A DNA stretch of 64,000 bases, taken from Lysinibacillus fusiformis (GTDB lineage: Bacteria; Bacillota; Bacilli; Bacillales_A; Planococcaceae). This document shows, piece after piece, positions 17,434 through 25,699 of this stretch (positions are counted from its first letter, which is position 1; every line of letters begins with the position of its first letter). Where the stretch lies: the NCBI RefSeq assembly GCF_007362955.1, contig NZ_CP041696.1, positions 4,526,001-4,590,000 of the forward strand, written 5' to 3'. The translations under genes were made by a program, and so were the position numbers. A model generated the notes under the pieces. The model saw only the letters and a list, made by a program, of their open reading frames with translations. It did no database searches and had not been told where the DNA came from.

Positions 17434-18027
17434 TTATTTAGTTAACGCCTTCATATCTGCAACGATTGTTTCCTTCGGTACATCTGTAGCACCGTTGTAA
17501 TCCTTAACGACATGACCATCTGCATTCACTAAATAGAATCTCGACATATGTACAACCTGGTCTTGGTCAGAATTTGGAGATTTTTTCACTAAAGAATTAA
17601 ATGATTTTCTTGCAAATTGCTCAATATATTCTTGCTTATAGCCAGTTAAAAGCTGCCATTTGCTATTATCAGCAACCGAATAAGAATTTAAGTAATTTGA
17701 TAATACTTCCGGTGTGTCTACATCAGGATCCACGCTAAAAGCTACAATGTTATAATCCTCTATGTCTTCATCTTGAAAAGCTGTTTGAATCTCTGTCATA
17801 TTAAACGTCATAGGCGGGCAAACTGTCGTGCAATTAGTAAAGATAAACATCGCTAACCACGGCTTTCCTTTTAAGTCATTTAAGCTAACTTCCTTATTGT
17901 TTTGATTTGTAAGCGAAAAATCTTCCACCTTTATATCTTGCTCAGGTTCAAATTTATAGCTTCCGCAAGCTCCCAATAAGCTACTTACAACAAGTATCCA
18001 AATAAGCATGATACTTCTCTTTTTCAT
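17434..18027 (-). CDS. SCO1/SenC-family copper chaperone lipoprotein
   Basis: About 197 residues. A lipoprotein signal ends in LLGAC (Cys21 from the ATG at 18027), so the protein is anchored outside the membrane. The thioredoxin-like domain keeps the copper-binding TNCTTVCPP (C66, C70) and the distal His in VVHMSRFYLV. SCO proteins help assemble the CuA centre of cytochrome c oxidase; B. subtilis YpmQ is an example. A GTG four codons upstream (18039) is in frame but only two bases from the AGAGGGA site; the ATG is preferred. It is monocistronic with its own terminator. Confidence 0.88.
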   Translation of the reverse strand: MKKRSIMLIWILVVSSLLGACGSYKFEPEQDIKVEDFSLTNQNNKEVSLNDLKGKPWLAMFIFTNCTTVCPPMTFNMTEIQTAFQDEDIEDYNIVAFSVDPDVDTPEVLSNYLNSYSVADNSKWQLLTGYKQEYIEQFARKSFNSLVKKSPNSDQDQVVHMSRFYLVNADGHVVKDYNGATDVPKETIVADMKALTK

Positions 18028-18616
18028 CGATTTGATCACTTCCCTCTAAATTATCATCGCTGTTAATTGTATAAATTATAAATACTAAATACAAGATAAT
18101 GCACTTGAACTTTTAAATCTTTTAAGACTATAGCCTTATTTTTGTATGATTTTGGTAACATCAAATCCTATATATTCCAAAAATATAATACTTTTTTTTA
18201 AAAAATTAAAATATTTTTTTTATTATTTTGGTTATTTCCCAAGTATCATAAAATTGTTATATAACAAAGTTTTTCTGCTCATCATCCCTTTACGAAATTT
18301 GATAGCAAAATAATGAAATACTCAAAATTCTCTTTTGCGTCCATATTTTCTTTTACATTCAATATTATTATCACTAAGCTATTTCTGAAATACTATTGTA
18401 ATAGTTAATTCCATTCTCTTATATACGGATTATTTCTATTAAATCCTTATTATTTCTACGTTATTTCCACCATCCTAATTAGACTAAAAATTATAAAAAC
18501 TCAAAATTTAGTATTGCATTATAGGAATCTTCCTCATAAAATAAGTGAATATAACGACGAACAGAAAAGAAATATGTCGTTTAAAACAGAAATATATAAC
18601 TTTAGGGGGAATAATA
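18028..18616. other. AT-rich intergenic region upstream of the first symporter pair
   Basis: About 590 bases, divergent between the SCO gene and the DUF485/symporter operon. It has long A/T tracts (18189-18228) and no open frame with a ribosome site. It presumably holds both promoters and a long leader, but I see no convincing -35/-10 pair, terminator or known RNA element. Confidence 0.5.
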
Positions 18617-18952
18617 TTGGCTAATAATACTGGGAACAAAAACGTGCAATCAGTTGATTATAATGCAATTGAAGCTATGGAATCGTTCAACAAATTCGTG
18701 AAAAAGAAAAATACTTTCCTTTTCTCGATCACAGCAGGGTTTTTATTGCTTTATATCTTACTACCAATCCTTGCTTTTCAGCCTGTACTACAACAAAAAG
18801 TTGTTGGAAGTATCACGGGCGTTTGGGTTTACTCAGCAGGATTATTCATCATGACAATAGTTCTTTGTACAGTATATGTAAAAAAAGCGTCTTCATTCGA
18901 TAAAGCAGCTGCTGCAGTTCTAGCAGAGTATCACGCGAAAGGTGGAAAATAA
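18617..18952 (+). CDS. DUF485 membrane protein, partner of symporter (copy 1)
   Basis: 111 residues with two membrane helices (about 30-55 and 70-95); DUF485 proteins (E. coli YjcH) are encoded next to acetate permease ActP. The start chosen is TTG at 18617, 6 bases after AGGGGGA, giving MANNTGNKNVQSVDYNA. This aligns with MANNQASKSVIIDYDA of the second copy. A GTG at 18545 also opens the frame but has no ribosome site. The stop TAA is directly followed by the symporter ATG. The family's role, perhaps stabilising or regulating the permease, is not settled. Confidence 0.82.
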   Translation: MANNTGNKNVQSVDYNAIEAMESFNKFVKKKNTFLFSITAGFLLLYILLPILAFQPVLQQKVVGSITGVWVYSAGLFIMTIVLCTVYVKKASSFDKAAAAVLAEYHAKGGK

Positions 18953-20506
18953 ATGAATTTAGTATCAGTTGGTTTCTTCTTAGGAATTGTAGGCTTAACA
19001 TTAGTAGTTACGTATATTGCAGCGAAGCGTACTTCTTCTGCAAGTGACTTCTATACAGCTGGTGGTGGTCTGAAGGGTTGGCAAAACGGTTTTGCCATTG
19101 CTGGTGATTATTTATCGGCTGCTGCGTTCCTTGGGGTATCTGGTGCCATCGCACTAACGGGTTTTGATGGCTTCTTCTTCTCTGTTGGCTATGTAGTTGC
19201 AAACTTAGTTCTTCTATATGTTATTGCAGAACCTATGCGTAACTTAGGTCGTTTTACATTAGCTGATATGTTAACAGCTCGTTTCAATGAAAAACGTGTT
19301 CGCGGTGTTGCTGCGACAGGTACAATTATTATCGTTATTCTTTATATGATTGCGCAATTAGTAGGTGCAGGTGCACTCATTAAATTATTATTTGGTATTG
19401 AGTACTGGATTGCGGTGTTAATCGTAGGTGTCATGATGACGACTTATGTATTATTCGGTGGTATGACAGCTACTTCTTGGGTACAAATTATCAAAGCCAG
19501 CCTTCTATTATTTGGTACAGGCTTACTGGCAACACTTGTGCTTATTAAATTTGACTTCTCTTTAGTGAAAATGTTCGATACAATTTCTGCTGATCACGGT
19601 GATCAATTCCTTGTGCCTGGTTTAAAATATACAAGTTCTATTGACTCTGTTTCTATGATGATGGCCCTTGTATTAGGTACGTCTGGTTTACCTCATATTT
19701 TAATGCGTTTCTTTACAGTTAAAGATGCGAAGACTGCACGTTCATCAATTTCTTGGACAACTTGGATCACGGCTATTTTCTTCTCATTAACTATTTTCTT
19801 AGGCTTTGGTGCTATGCATTTTGTAGGTTTAGACAATATTCTTGCTGAAAGTAAAGCAGGTAATACTGCTGCTCCACTTCTTGCTAATTACCTTGGTGGT
19901 GATGTATTAATGGCATTTATCGGTGCAGTAGCATTCGCAACAATTTTAGCTGTAGTATCTGGTTTAGTATTAACGGGCGCTTCTGCGATTTCTCACGATA
20001 TCTACGGAGAAATCATGAAAGACGGGAAATTAACAGAGAAACAACAAGTTTTAGCAGCTCGTACTGGCTCTATCTCTATTGCGATTGTTTCAATTATCCT
20101 TGCGTTATTCGCGCAAAGCTTAAACGTATCATTCTTAGTATCATTTGCCTTCTGTATCGGGGCTTCTGCGAACCTTCCAGTTATCCTGTACACAATTTAC
20201 TGGAAAAAGTTCAATTCAACTGGTGCGGTTACGGCAATGGTAACAGGTTTAGTTTCTTGCTTAATTTTAGGAGCAATGGGTCCAAACGTATGGAGCCCTG
20301 TAGAAGGCGCTGCAATCTTTGTTGGTAAGCCACTTGTGCCACTGGCAGTTCCAGCGATTATTACCATTCCACTTGGCTTTATTGCAGGTTATTTAGGTTC
20401 TGTTCTTTCTACTAATAAAGTATCGCAAGAAGAAGCAGAACGTGTTTACAAAGAAATACGCGTTAAAGCAAATACAGGTGTTTCTGTTTCAGATATTTCT
20501 CATTGA
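18953..20506 (+). CDS. Sodium:solute symporter, acetate permease ActP-like (copy 1)
   Basis: 517 residues with 13 or so membrane segments, SSS family. The N-terminal stretch TSSASDFYTAGGGLKGWQNG and AGDYLSAAAFLGVSG are typical of ActP-type monocarboxylate:Na+ symporters, as is LPHILMRFFTVKDAKTARSS. The pairing with a DUF485 gene supports uptake of acetate or another short-chain monocarboxylate. It shares most of its sequence with the downstream copy at 21312-22856. A hairpin terminator follows at about 20555-20580. Exact substrate is unproven. Confidence 0.87.
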   Translation: MNLVSVGFFLGIVGLTLVVTYIAAKRTSSASDFYTAGGGLKGWQNGFAIAGDYLSAAAFLGVSGAIALTGFDGFFFSVGYVVANLVLLYVIAEPMRNLGRFTLADMLTARFNEKRVRGVAATGTIIIVILYMIAQLVGAGALIKLLFGIEYWIAVLIVGVMMTTYVLFGGMTATSWVQIIKASLLLFGTGLLATLVLIKFDFSLVKMFDTISADHGDQFLVPGLKYTSSIDSVSMMMALVLGTSGLPHILMRFFTVKDAKTARSSISWTTWITAIFFSLTIFLGFGAMHFVGLDNILAESKAGNTAAPLLANYLGGDVLMAFIGAVAFATILAVVSGLVLTGASAISHDIYGEIMKDGKLTEKQQVLAARTGSISIAIVSIILALFAQSLNVSFLVSFAFCIGASANLPVILYTIYWKKFNSTGAVTAMVTGLVSCLILGAMGPNVWSPVEGAAIFVGKPLVPLAVPAIITIPLGFIAGYLGSVLSTNKVSQEEAERVYKEIRVKANTGVSVSDISH

Positions 20507-20976
20507 TTTTTCACCTTCCTATCATCATATTTACGATTGAAATTTGTAACTAAAAAACTCGACCTTGGTCGGGTTTTTTTCTGTTTATTATTATAAAAAA
20601 TTAAGTAATTTACTTATCCAACAATATTATTTCTTTTCCAAATAACAGAAAAAAACCATTTTTCACTAGTTAAATAGTGTTTATTTTTTCTAGAAAAAAC
20701 GGTTTTTTTCTCAGCTTTGAAGCTATGATTTTTGTCAAGAAACTAGAGATACCCTAGTCTTGCGCTTTTATCTGAAAATTCCAAAACCCTTTATTTTCTA
20801 GGCTTTGTCACGTTTTTTCTGTTTAAAGTCTATTTTTCCAAAAATTTTTTTTGCATAATTTTTCTGAAATGTATTGCAATTTTGTGAACTGTCTCATAAA
20901 ATGAAGATGTGAATTCACTAAGGTAGCAAAATCAAGCATTGAAGCAGTAAAAATAAACACAAAATGGGGAATGTTT
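20507..20976. other. Intergenic region between the two symporter pairs
   Basis: 470 bases with no gene. It starts with the copy-1 terminator (ACTCGACC / GGTCGGGT then T7, about 20555-20580). Next comes a long imperfect hairpin with outer arms GAAAAAAACC (about 20648-20657) and GGTTTTTTTC (20701-20710). Between there and 20976 is a T-rich stretch that should contain the copy-2 promoter. The terminator means that the second pair has its own transcription. Confidence 0.6.
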
Positions 20977-21315
20977 ATGGCGAACAATCAAGCAAGCAAA
21001 AGCGTCATTATCGACTATGATGCGATTGCAAAACAAGAATCGTTTAAAGCACTTGTAAGAAAAAAGAATGCATTTCTTTGGTCAATGACCGTATTCTTCT
21101 TAGCGGCTTACATGTTGCTTCCAATTCTTACTTCATACACAACAATCTTACACCAAAAGGCATTTGGGGAAATTACTTGGGTGTGGGTTTACGCAGCAGG
21201 ATTATTCATTATGACTTGGAGCTTATGTCACTTATATGTTGCGAAAGCAAATAGTTATGACAGAGAAGCAAAAGCAATTATCGCTGAATATGAAAACGGA
21301 GGTGGCCGCCTATGA
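20977..21315 (+). CDS. DUF485 membrane protein, partner of symporter (copy 2)
   Basis: 112 residues, clearly paralogous to 18617-18952, with the same two-helix layout and the shared C-terminal pattern (WVYAAGLFIMT). An ATG at 20971 abuts GGGGA, so the ATG at 20977 with 6-base spacing is the better start (MANNQASKSV). The stop overlaps the next gene's start (ATGA), so translation of the pair is coupled. Function as for the first copy: partner of an ActP-like symporter. Confidence 0.83.
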   Translation: MANNQASKSVIIDYDAIAKQESFKALVRKKNAFLWSMTVFFLAAYMLLPILTSYTTILHQKAFGEITWVWVYAAGLFIMTWSLCHLYVAKANSYDREAKAIIAEYENGGGRL

Positions 21316-22856
21316 GCTTTATAGCAATATTTTTCTTCGTAGCAATCGTTGGTCTTACATTAGTCATTACATGGTGGGCATCTAAACGTACTTCATCTGC
21401 GAGTGATTTCTACACTGCAGGCGGTGGTTTAACAGGTTGGCAAAATGGACTAGCTATCGCTGGTGACTACTTATCAGCAGCCTCTTTCCTAGGTATCGCT
21501 GGTGCCGTTGCATTATTTGGATTTGATGGATTCTTCTTCTCTATTGGTTATTTAGTAGCTTACTTAGTGGTACTTTATATCGTGGCTGAGCCATTACGTA
21601 ACCTTGGTAAATTTACTTTAGCTGACATGATCACTGCGCGTTTCGACAGCTCAAAGGTTCGTGGTACAGCAGCATTAAGCACTATTACAATCGTTTTATT
21701 CTACATGATAGCACAGCTAGTTGGTGCAGGCGCACTTATTCAATTACTTCTAGGTATTGACTATTGGGTTGCAGTTTTAATCGTAGGTGTTATGATGACT
21801 ACTTACGTTTTATTCGGTGGTATGACTGCCACATCTTGGGTTCAAATTATCAAAGCTTGTCTTTTAATGTTAGGTACAATCATTATCTCATTCTTAGTAT
21901 TAAAAGAATTCGGCTTCAGTATTTCGACAATGTTTACAGAAATGACAACTGCAACTGAAAATGGTGCAGCATACTTAAATCCAGGTCTTAAATATACAAA
22001 TGGAATTGACACAATCTCAATGTTAATTGCGTTAGTATTAGGTACTGCGGGTCTACCACATATCTTAATGCGTTTCTTCACTGTAAAAGATGCAAAAACA
22101 GCTCGTTCTTCTGTAATTTGGGCTACTTGGATTGTAGGTCTGTTTTACGTTTTAACAATCTTCTTAGGCTTCGGTGCAGCTGCATTCGTAGGTAAAGAAG
22201 AGATCATCGCGGCGAACGCTGCTGGTAACATGGCTGCTCCACTTCTTGCAGAAGCACTTGGTGGCGACATCCTATTCTCATTCGTTTGTGCAGTAGCATT
22301 CGCAACAATCTTAGCGGTAGTTGCTGGTCTGGTTCTTTCAGGAGCCTCTGCTCTATCACATGATATTTATGGTCAAATTATTAAAAAAGGAAAAATTACA
22401 GAGAAAGAGCAAGTACTTGCAGCTCGAATCGGTTCAATCACGATCTCTGTTATCTCTATCCTACTTGCACTTGGTGCACAAACATTAAACGTAGCATTCT
22501 TAGTATCACTAGCATTCTGTATTGCAGGTTCTGCAAACTTACCAGTTATTATTTACACAATTTACTGGAAGAAATTCAACACTGCTGGTGCTGTTACAGC
22601 AATGTTAACAGGTTTAATTTCAGCTTTAGTTTTAGTAGCAGTATCTCCTAACGTATGGAATCCTGTTGAAGGTAAAGCAATTTTCGTTGGTGATCCGTTA
22701 ATCATGTTAACGAACCCAGCCCTAATCTCTGTACCACTTGGATTCTTAGGTGGATTCATTGGAACGTTACTTTCTAAAGAATCTGACGATGCGAAATACC
22801 GTGAAGTTGATGTTAAAGCCAACACAGGTATTTCTGTACAAGACGTATCACACTAA
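21312..22856 (+). CDS. Sodium:solute symporter, acetate permease ActP-like (copy 2)
   Basis: 514 residues, SSS family, with TSSASDFYTAGGGLTGWQNG near the N-terminus and LPHILMRFFTVKDAKTARSS as in copy 1. The two copies match over their whole length, including the C-terminal VKANTGxSV-DxSH tail. A tandem duplication of the whole DUF485-symporter pair is the simplest explanation. The long separate leader suggests that the copies are used under different conditions. It is followed by a terminator (22873-22895). Confidence 0.87.
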   Translation: MSFIAIFFFVAIVGLTLVITWWASKRTSSASDFYTAGGGLTGWQNGLAIAGDYLSAASFLGIAGAVALFGFDGFFFSIGYLVAYLVVLYIVAEPLRNLGKFTLADMITARFDSSKVRGTAALSTITIVLFYMIAQLVGAGALIQLLLGIDYWVAVLIVGVMMTTYVLFGGMTATSWVQIIKACLLMLGTIIISFLVLKEFGFSISTMFTEMTTATENGAAYLNPGLKYTNGIDTISMLIALVLGTAGLPHILMRFFTVKDAKTARSSVIWATWIVGLFYVLTIFLGFGAAAFVGKEEIIAANAAGNMAAPLLAEALGGDILFSFVCAVAFATILAVVAGLVLSGASALSHDIYGQIIKKGKITEKEQVLAARIGSITISVISILLALGAQTLNVAFLVSLAFCIAGSANLPVIIYTIYWKKFNTAGAVTAMLTGLISALVLVAVSPNVWNPVEGKAIFVGDPLIMLTNPALISVPLGFLGGFIGTLLSKESDDAKYREVDVKANTGISVQDVSH

Positions 22857-22872
22857 TATTATGACAGTAACC

Positions 22873-22905
22873 TCGTAGGCTTTAGCTTACGAGGTTTTAC
22901 TTTTT
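22873..22905 (+). terminator. Terminator of the second symporter
   Basis: Stem CCTCGTA with TACGAGG, extended by GCT/AGC, followed by TTTTACTTTTT. It lies about 15 bases after the symporter stop. Confidence 0.85.
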
Positions 22906-22955
22906 CTCCCCTATTCGGTACTATTATGATAAAGACCGTTTGGAGGTAGATTTTC

Positions 22956-23135
22956 ATGACACAATCTGACGCAAAAAAGAAGCGTATGCATGTAAAACGT
23001 ACAAAAGGTAAGGATGTAGAGAAAGATCGTCAGTCCTCCCCATTCAGTACGCATGAACGTGTTACTAAAACGAGACGGGAATCCATTGACCGTAATTTCA
23101 CAAAATATAAAAAGCAACAGCATGTAGACGAGTAG
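22956..23135 (+). CDS. Small basic hypothetical protein, 59 residues
   Basis: An ATG at 22956 lies 6-8 bases after TTGGAGGTAG, a strong ribosome site. It opens a 59-residue frame starting MTQSDAKKKRMHVKRTKGKD and ending YKKQQHVDE. The protein is very rich in Lys/Arg, has no hydrophobic segment and no Cys, and looks like a soluble, possibly nucleic-acid- or spore-associated peptide. I do not recognise the family. A perfect terminator stem (AAAAGCAACAGC with its complement, about 23110-23157) overlaps the 3' end of the frame and confirms an independent short transcript. Confidence 0.75.
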   Translation: MTQSDAKKKRMHVKRTKGKDVEKDRQSSPFSTHERVTKTRRESIDRNFTKYKKQQHVDE

Positions 23136-23158
23136 TCGTTCTATACGCTGTTGCTTTT
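23110..23158 (+). terminator. Terminator of the small basic protein gene
   Basis: The 12-bp stem AAAAGCAACAGC / GCTGTTGCTTTT, with T6 after it, starts inside the last codons of the small gene. The convergent TatD-like gene stops at 23173, so it may serve both directions. Confidence 0.8.
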
Positions 23159-23172
23159 TTGTATTCATTTCT

Positions 23173-23922
23173 TTATAAACTATAAAACGCTTCCGTATTT
23201 TGAGTAATAATATTTGCCGCTTCCTGAATGGGTAAACCCTTTAATGATGCAATGATCTCTATCGTTCGGTGCATCATTTGTGGTGTTGTGCGTTTATTTG
23301 TAAAAGGACCTTCAAATGGCCACGGTCCATCTGTTTCTACCATCATGAGTTCTATTGGGTACAGTTTGATAAGCTGTTGAATTTCCGTTTCATACGTACA
23401 ATCGGGCGTAATTGAAATAAAATAACCGTTATGTATCATTCGCTGAATGACCTTTTCATTCCCTTTGAACCAGTGGAAATGTGCATTGGTGATACCATGC
23501 TTCTCAAGCAGATCACAAGTAATCGAAGCATCCTCATACACAGCATGTAACACAATTGGCTTTTTTAATTCTTTTGCTAGAACGATAAATCTTTCTAATA
23601 ACGAAATATAAGGTGTATAATCAACGTCCTTTTCTTGCTTTAAATAATATGGTAGTCCTACCTCACCGACTGCCACCATTTTATCAGCATGTAAACGTAT
23701 CCAACGAAAAATAACCTCTTCCTCTTCAGAACTAGGTAAAGTTTGTTCAGGATGAAAGCCATAAGCAGCTTTAACTTTAGAATAGATCCGCGACAAGGTG
23801 AATGTTTTATGACAAGATTCTAAGTCTGTACTAACAGCAATCACATGCTTAGCTTCTTCCAGTAATAACGGAATTTCATGTTCCTCATACTGATCTAAAT
23901 GAATATGCGCATCAATCAACAT
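23173..23922 (-). CDS. TatD-family metal-dependent hydrolase
   Basis: About 249 residues, TIM-barrel amidohydrolase/TatD family. Metal ligands: IDAHIHLDQ near the N-terminus, VGEVGLPYY (Glu), the His of VLHAV, the His of AHFHWFKGN, and the Asp of VETDGPWPF. TatD proteins are DNases; this short, divergent member sits at the end of the thiamine-precursor ABC operon and overlaps thiZ, so its job may differ. The start at 23922 (MLIDAHIH) has 8-base spacing from AAAAGGA and is preferred over ATGs at 23931 and 23928. Confidence 0.8.
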   Translation of the reverse strand: MLIDAHIHLDQYEEHEIPLLLEEAKHVIAVSTDLESCHKTFTLSRIYSKVKAAYGFHPEQTLPSSEEEEVIFRWIRLHADKMVAVGEVGLPYYLKQEKDVDYTPYISLLERFIVLAKELKKPIVLHAVYEDASITCDLLEKHGITNAHFHWFKGNEKVIQRMIHNGYFISITPDCTYETEIQQLIKLYPIELMMVETDGPWPFEGPFTNKRTTPQMMHRTIEIIASLKGLPIQEAANIITQNTEAFYSL

Positions 23923-24661
23923 AAGCATCATCCTTTTCTTCTTTTAAATAGTTAAATAGCTGTTGTTTTAACGCATGAAAACTTTCAGTATGACGAATGT
24001 CCTCTGAACGAGGTCTATCAAATGGCACGATAATTTCTTTCTTGATAGTCGCTGGGCGCTTCGTTAAAACGATTATACGATCTGCTAAAAATAGAGCCTC
24101 TTCGATATTATGCGTGACAAACAAAATCGACTTACGATGTTTCTCCCAAATGGATAATAGCCATGCCTGCATTTCTAATCTCGTAAACTCATCAAGCGCT
24201 GAGAACGGCTCATCTAAACATAAAATAGGTTTGTCACTAACGATAGCCCGAATAAACGATACACGCTGTTGCATGCCTCCAGAGAGAGCATTGGGATAGG
24301 CATCTTCAAACGATGCAAGCCCAACCTTTTCAAGCCATGCCCTTGCTTGCAGGATATTTGGTTTATGCTGTAGTTCCTCAACAATCGTGACATTCTCTAA
24401 GATTGTACGCCAAGGAAGTAAACATGGTTGCTGTGGCATATAGCCGATGATCCCTCTTTTTAGCTGAATGTCTTCGCTGTTTAACAAAATAGCTCCCTTG
24501 TCTAAAGCGGAAATACCGCCAATCAATTGAAATAGTGTGCTTTTTCCACTACCAGATGGGCCGATAATTGCAACAAATTCTCCTTCTTTTATTTCAAAGG
24601 ATAGATTTTTGATTACTTGCAGCGAGCCAAAGGATTTATCAATGTCTTGAATGTTCAGCAT
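23912..24661 (-). CDS. thiZ: ABC transporter ATPase, thiamine precursor (ThiZ-like)
   Basis: 249 residues. Walker A GPSGSGKST, signature LSGGMQQRVSF, Walker B ILCLDEPFSALD and H-loop VTHNIEEA are all intact. It is of the nitrate/taurine/HMP subfamily, partnering a TauC-like permease. Its start overlaps thiX by 23 bases and its end overlaps the TatD-like gene, so the operon is translationally coupled. The TPP riboswitch at the head of the operon and the THI5-type binding protein assign it to import of a thiamine pyrimidine precursor. Confidence 0.88.
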   Translation of the reverse strand: MLNIQDIDKSFGSLQVIKNLSFEIKEGEFVAIIGPSGSGKSTLFQLIGGISALDKGAILLNSEDIQLKRGIIGYMPQQPCLLPWRTILENVTIVEELQHKPNILQARAWLEKVGLASFEDAYPNALSGGMQQRVSFIRAIVSDKPILCLDEPFSALDEFTRLEMQAWLLSIWEKHRKSILFVTHNIEEALFLADRIIVLTKRPATIKKEIIVPFDRPRSEDIRHTESFHALKQQLFNYLKEEKDDAYVD

Positions 24662-25409
24662 ATAGTCCTCTCCCTTTCACAACAAGCTTTTCGATGATAC
24701 GAATAACACTAAATAACAATAAGCTTAATAAAATGATGGCAAAAATGGCCACAAAAACACGGTCCGTTCGAAATGAGGATTGTGCAAGTGTCATATAAAC
24801 GCCGATACCCTTTTTAGCACCTAACCATTCTGCAATCACGGCACCCATGACACTATACGTCGCTGCAATCTTAATACCTGAAAAGATGGAAGGATAAGCA
24901 TATGGCCATTCAAGTTTCCAAAATGTTTGCGCTTTCGTTGCACCGACCATCTCAAAATAATGTTTTAATTCAGGCGAAGTTTGGCGAAAACCGTCCATAG
25001 CCGCAATCACAATGGGAAAGAAGCAAACCAGACAAATAATAATCAGTTTAGGTAATAAACCAAAGCCAAACCATATTATTAACAGTGGTGCCAGTACAAG
25101 CACAGGTATGTTTTGTGACACAATTAGAATCGGATAGAATAATTCTCGAATCATAGTCGAACGATGTAACAATACAGCAACACTTAACCCAAACATTATC
25201 CCAATAGCAAGACCCAAAAGTGCCAACTGTACACTGGCTAAGACATGTGGTGAAAATGCTTTATAGGATCGAATAGCTTCTATTACAATAGCGCTCGGTG
25301 CTGGTAATAGCCAATGAGGGATTTGTGCGAATTGAACAATTAGTTCCCATACGAATAAGAGGAAGACGATAAAAATAATCGTCCTCCCTTTCTTTATGGC
25401 CTGTCTCAT
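24639..25409 (-). CDS. thiX: ABC transporter permease, thiamine precursor (ThiX-like)
   Basis: 256 residues, six membrane segments. It has the BPD_transp_1 coupling motif around AAMDGFRQTSPELKHYFEMVGA, the EAA-type loop that docks the ATPase. Related to SsuC/TauC permeases. It overlaps the DUF77 gene upstream by 4 bases and thiZ downstream by 23, so all are one transcript under the TPP riboswitch. Confidence 0.87.
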   Translation of the reverse strand: MRQAIKKGRTIIFIVFLLFVWELIVQFAQIPHWLLPAPSAIVIEAIRSYKAFSPHVLASVQLALLGLAIGIMFGLSVAVLLHRSTMIRELFYPILIVSQNIPVLVLAPLLIIWFGFGLLPKLIIICLVCFFPIVIAAMDGFRQTSPELKHYFEMVGATKAQTFWKLEWPYAYPSIFSGIKIAATYSVMGAVIAEWLGAKKGIGVYMTLAQSSFRTDRVFVAIFAIILLSLLLFSVIRIIEKLVVKGRGLYAEHSRH

Positions 25410-25699
25410 CCTCGATATTTCTCCGTTAACGTCCCCATCGTAATACCTGTTGGTTGATATAATATTTTCACTTGGGTAATGACGTTTATAGCACCAAGCT
25501 CAATCATCTTTTTATTCATGTCTTCTACAATTTGTAGCAAAATCGCTAGTTCACCTTCCATTGTCGTTTCAAGTGGATGTACCTCATATTTCACCCCCGA
25601 AGCATCAATCACAGCAATAGCTGCGTCAACAAAAGGAATAACATCCGCATATTTTTCAGTTTTCGGTATGATTTGAACACTTATTAAAGAATTTGCCAT
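25406..25699 (-). CDS. Thiamine-binding (DUF77/MTH1187-type) protein
   Basis: 97 residues, beginning MANSLISVQIIPKT, the hallmark start of the YkoF/MTH1187 small ferredoxin-like fold that binds thiamine or its pyrimidine moiety. No signal peptide, so cytoplasmic. It lies directly between the binding protein and permease genes of the operon, as in other thiXYZ clusters, and probably handles the imported pyrimidine. The ligand is inferred from family and operon. Confidence 0.82.
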   Translation of the reverse strand: MANSLISVQIIPKTEKYADVIPFVDAAIAVIDASGVKYEVHPLETTMEGELAILLQIVEDMNKKMIELGAINVITQVKILYQPTGITMGTLTEKYRG

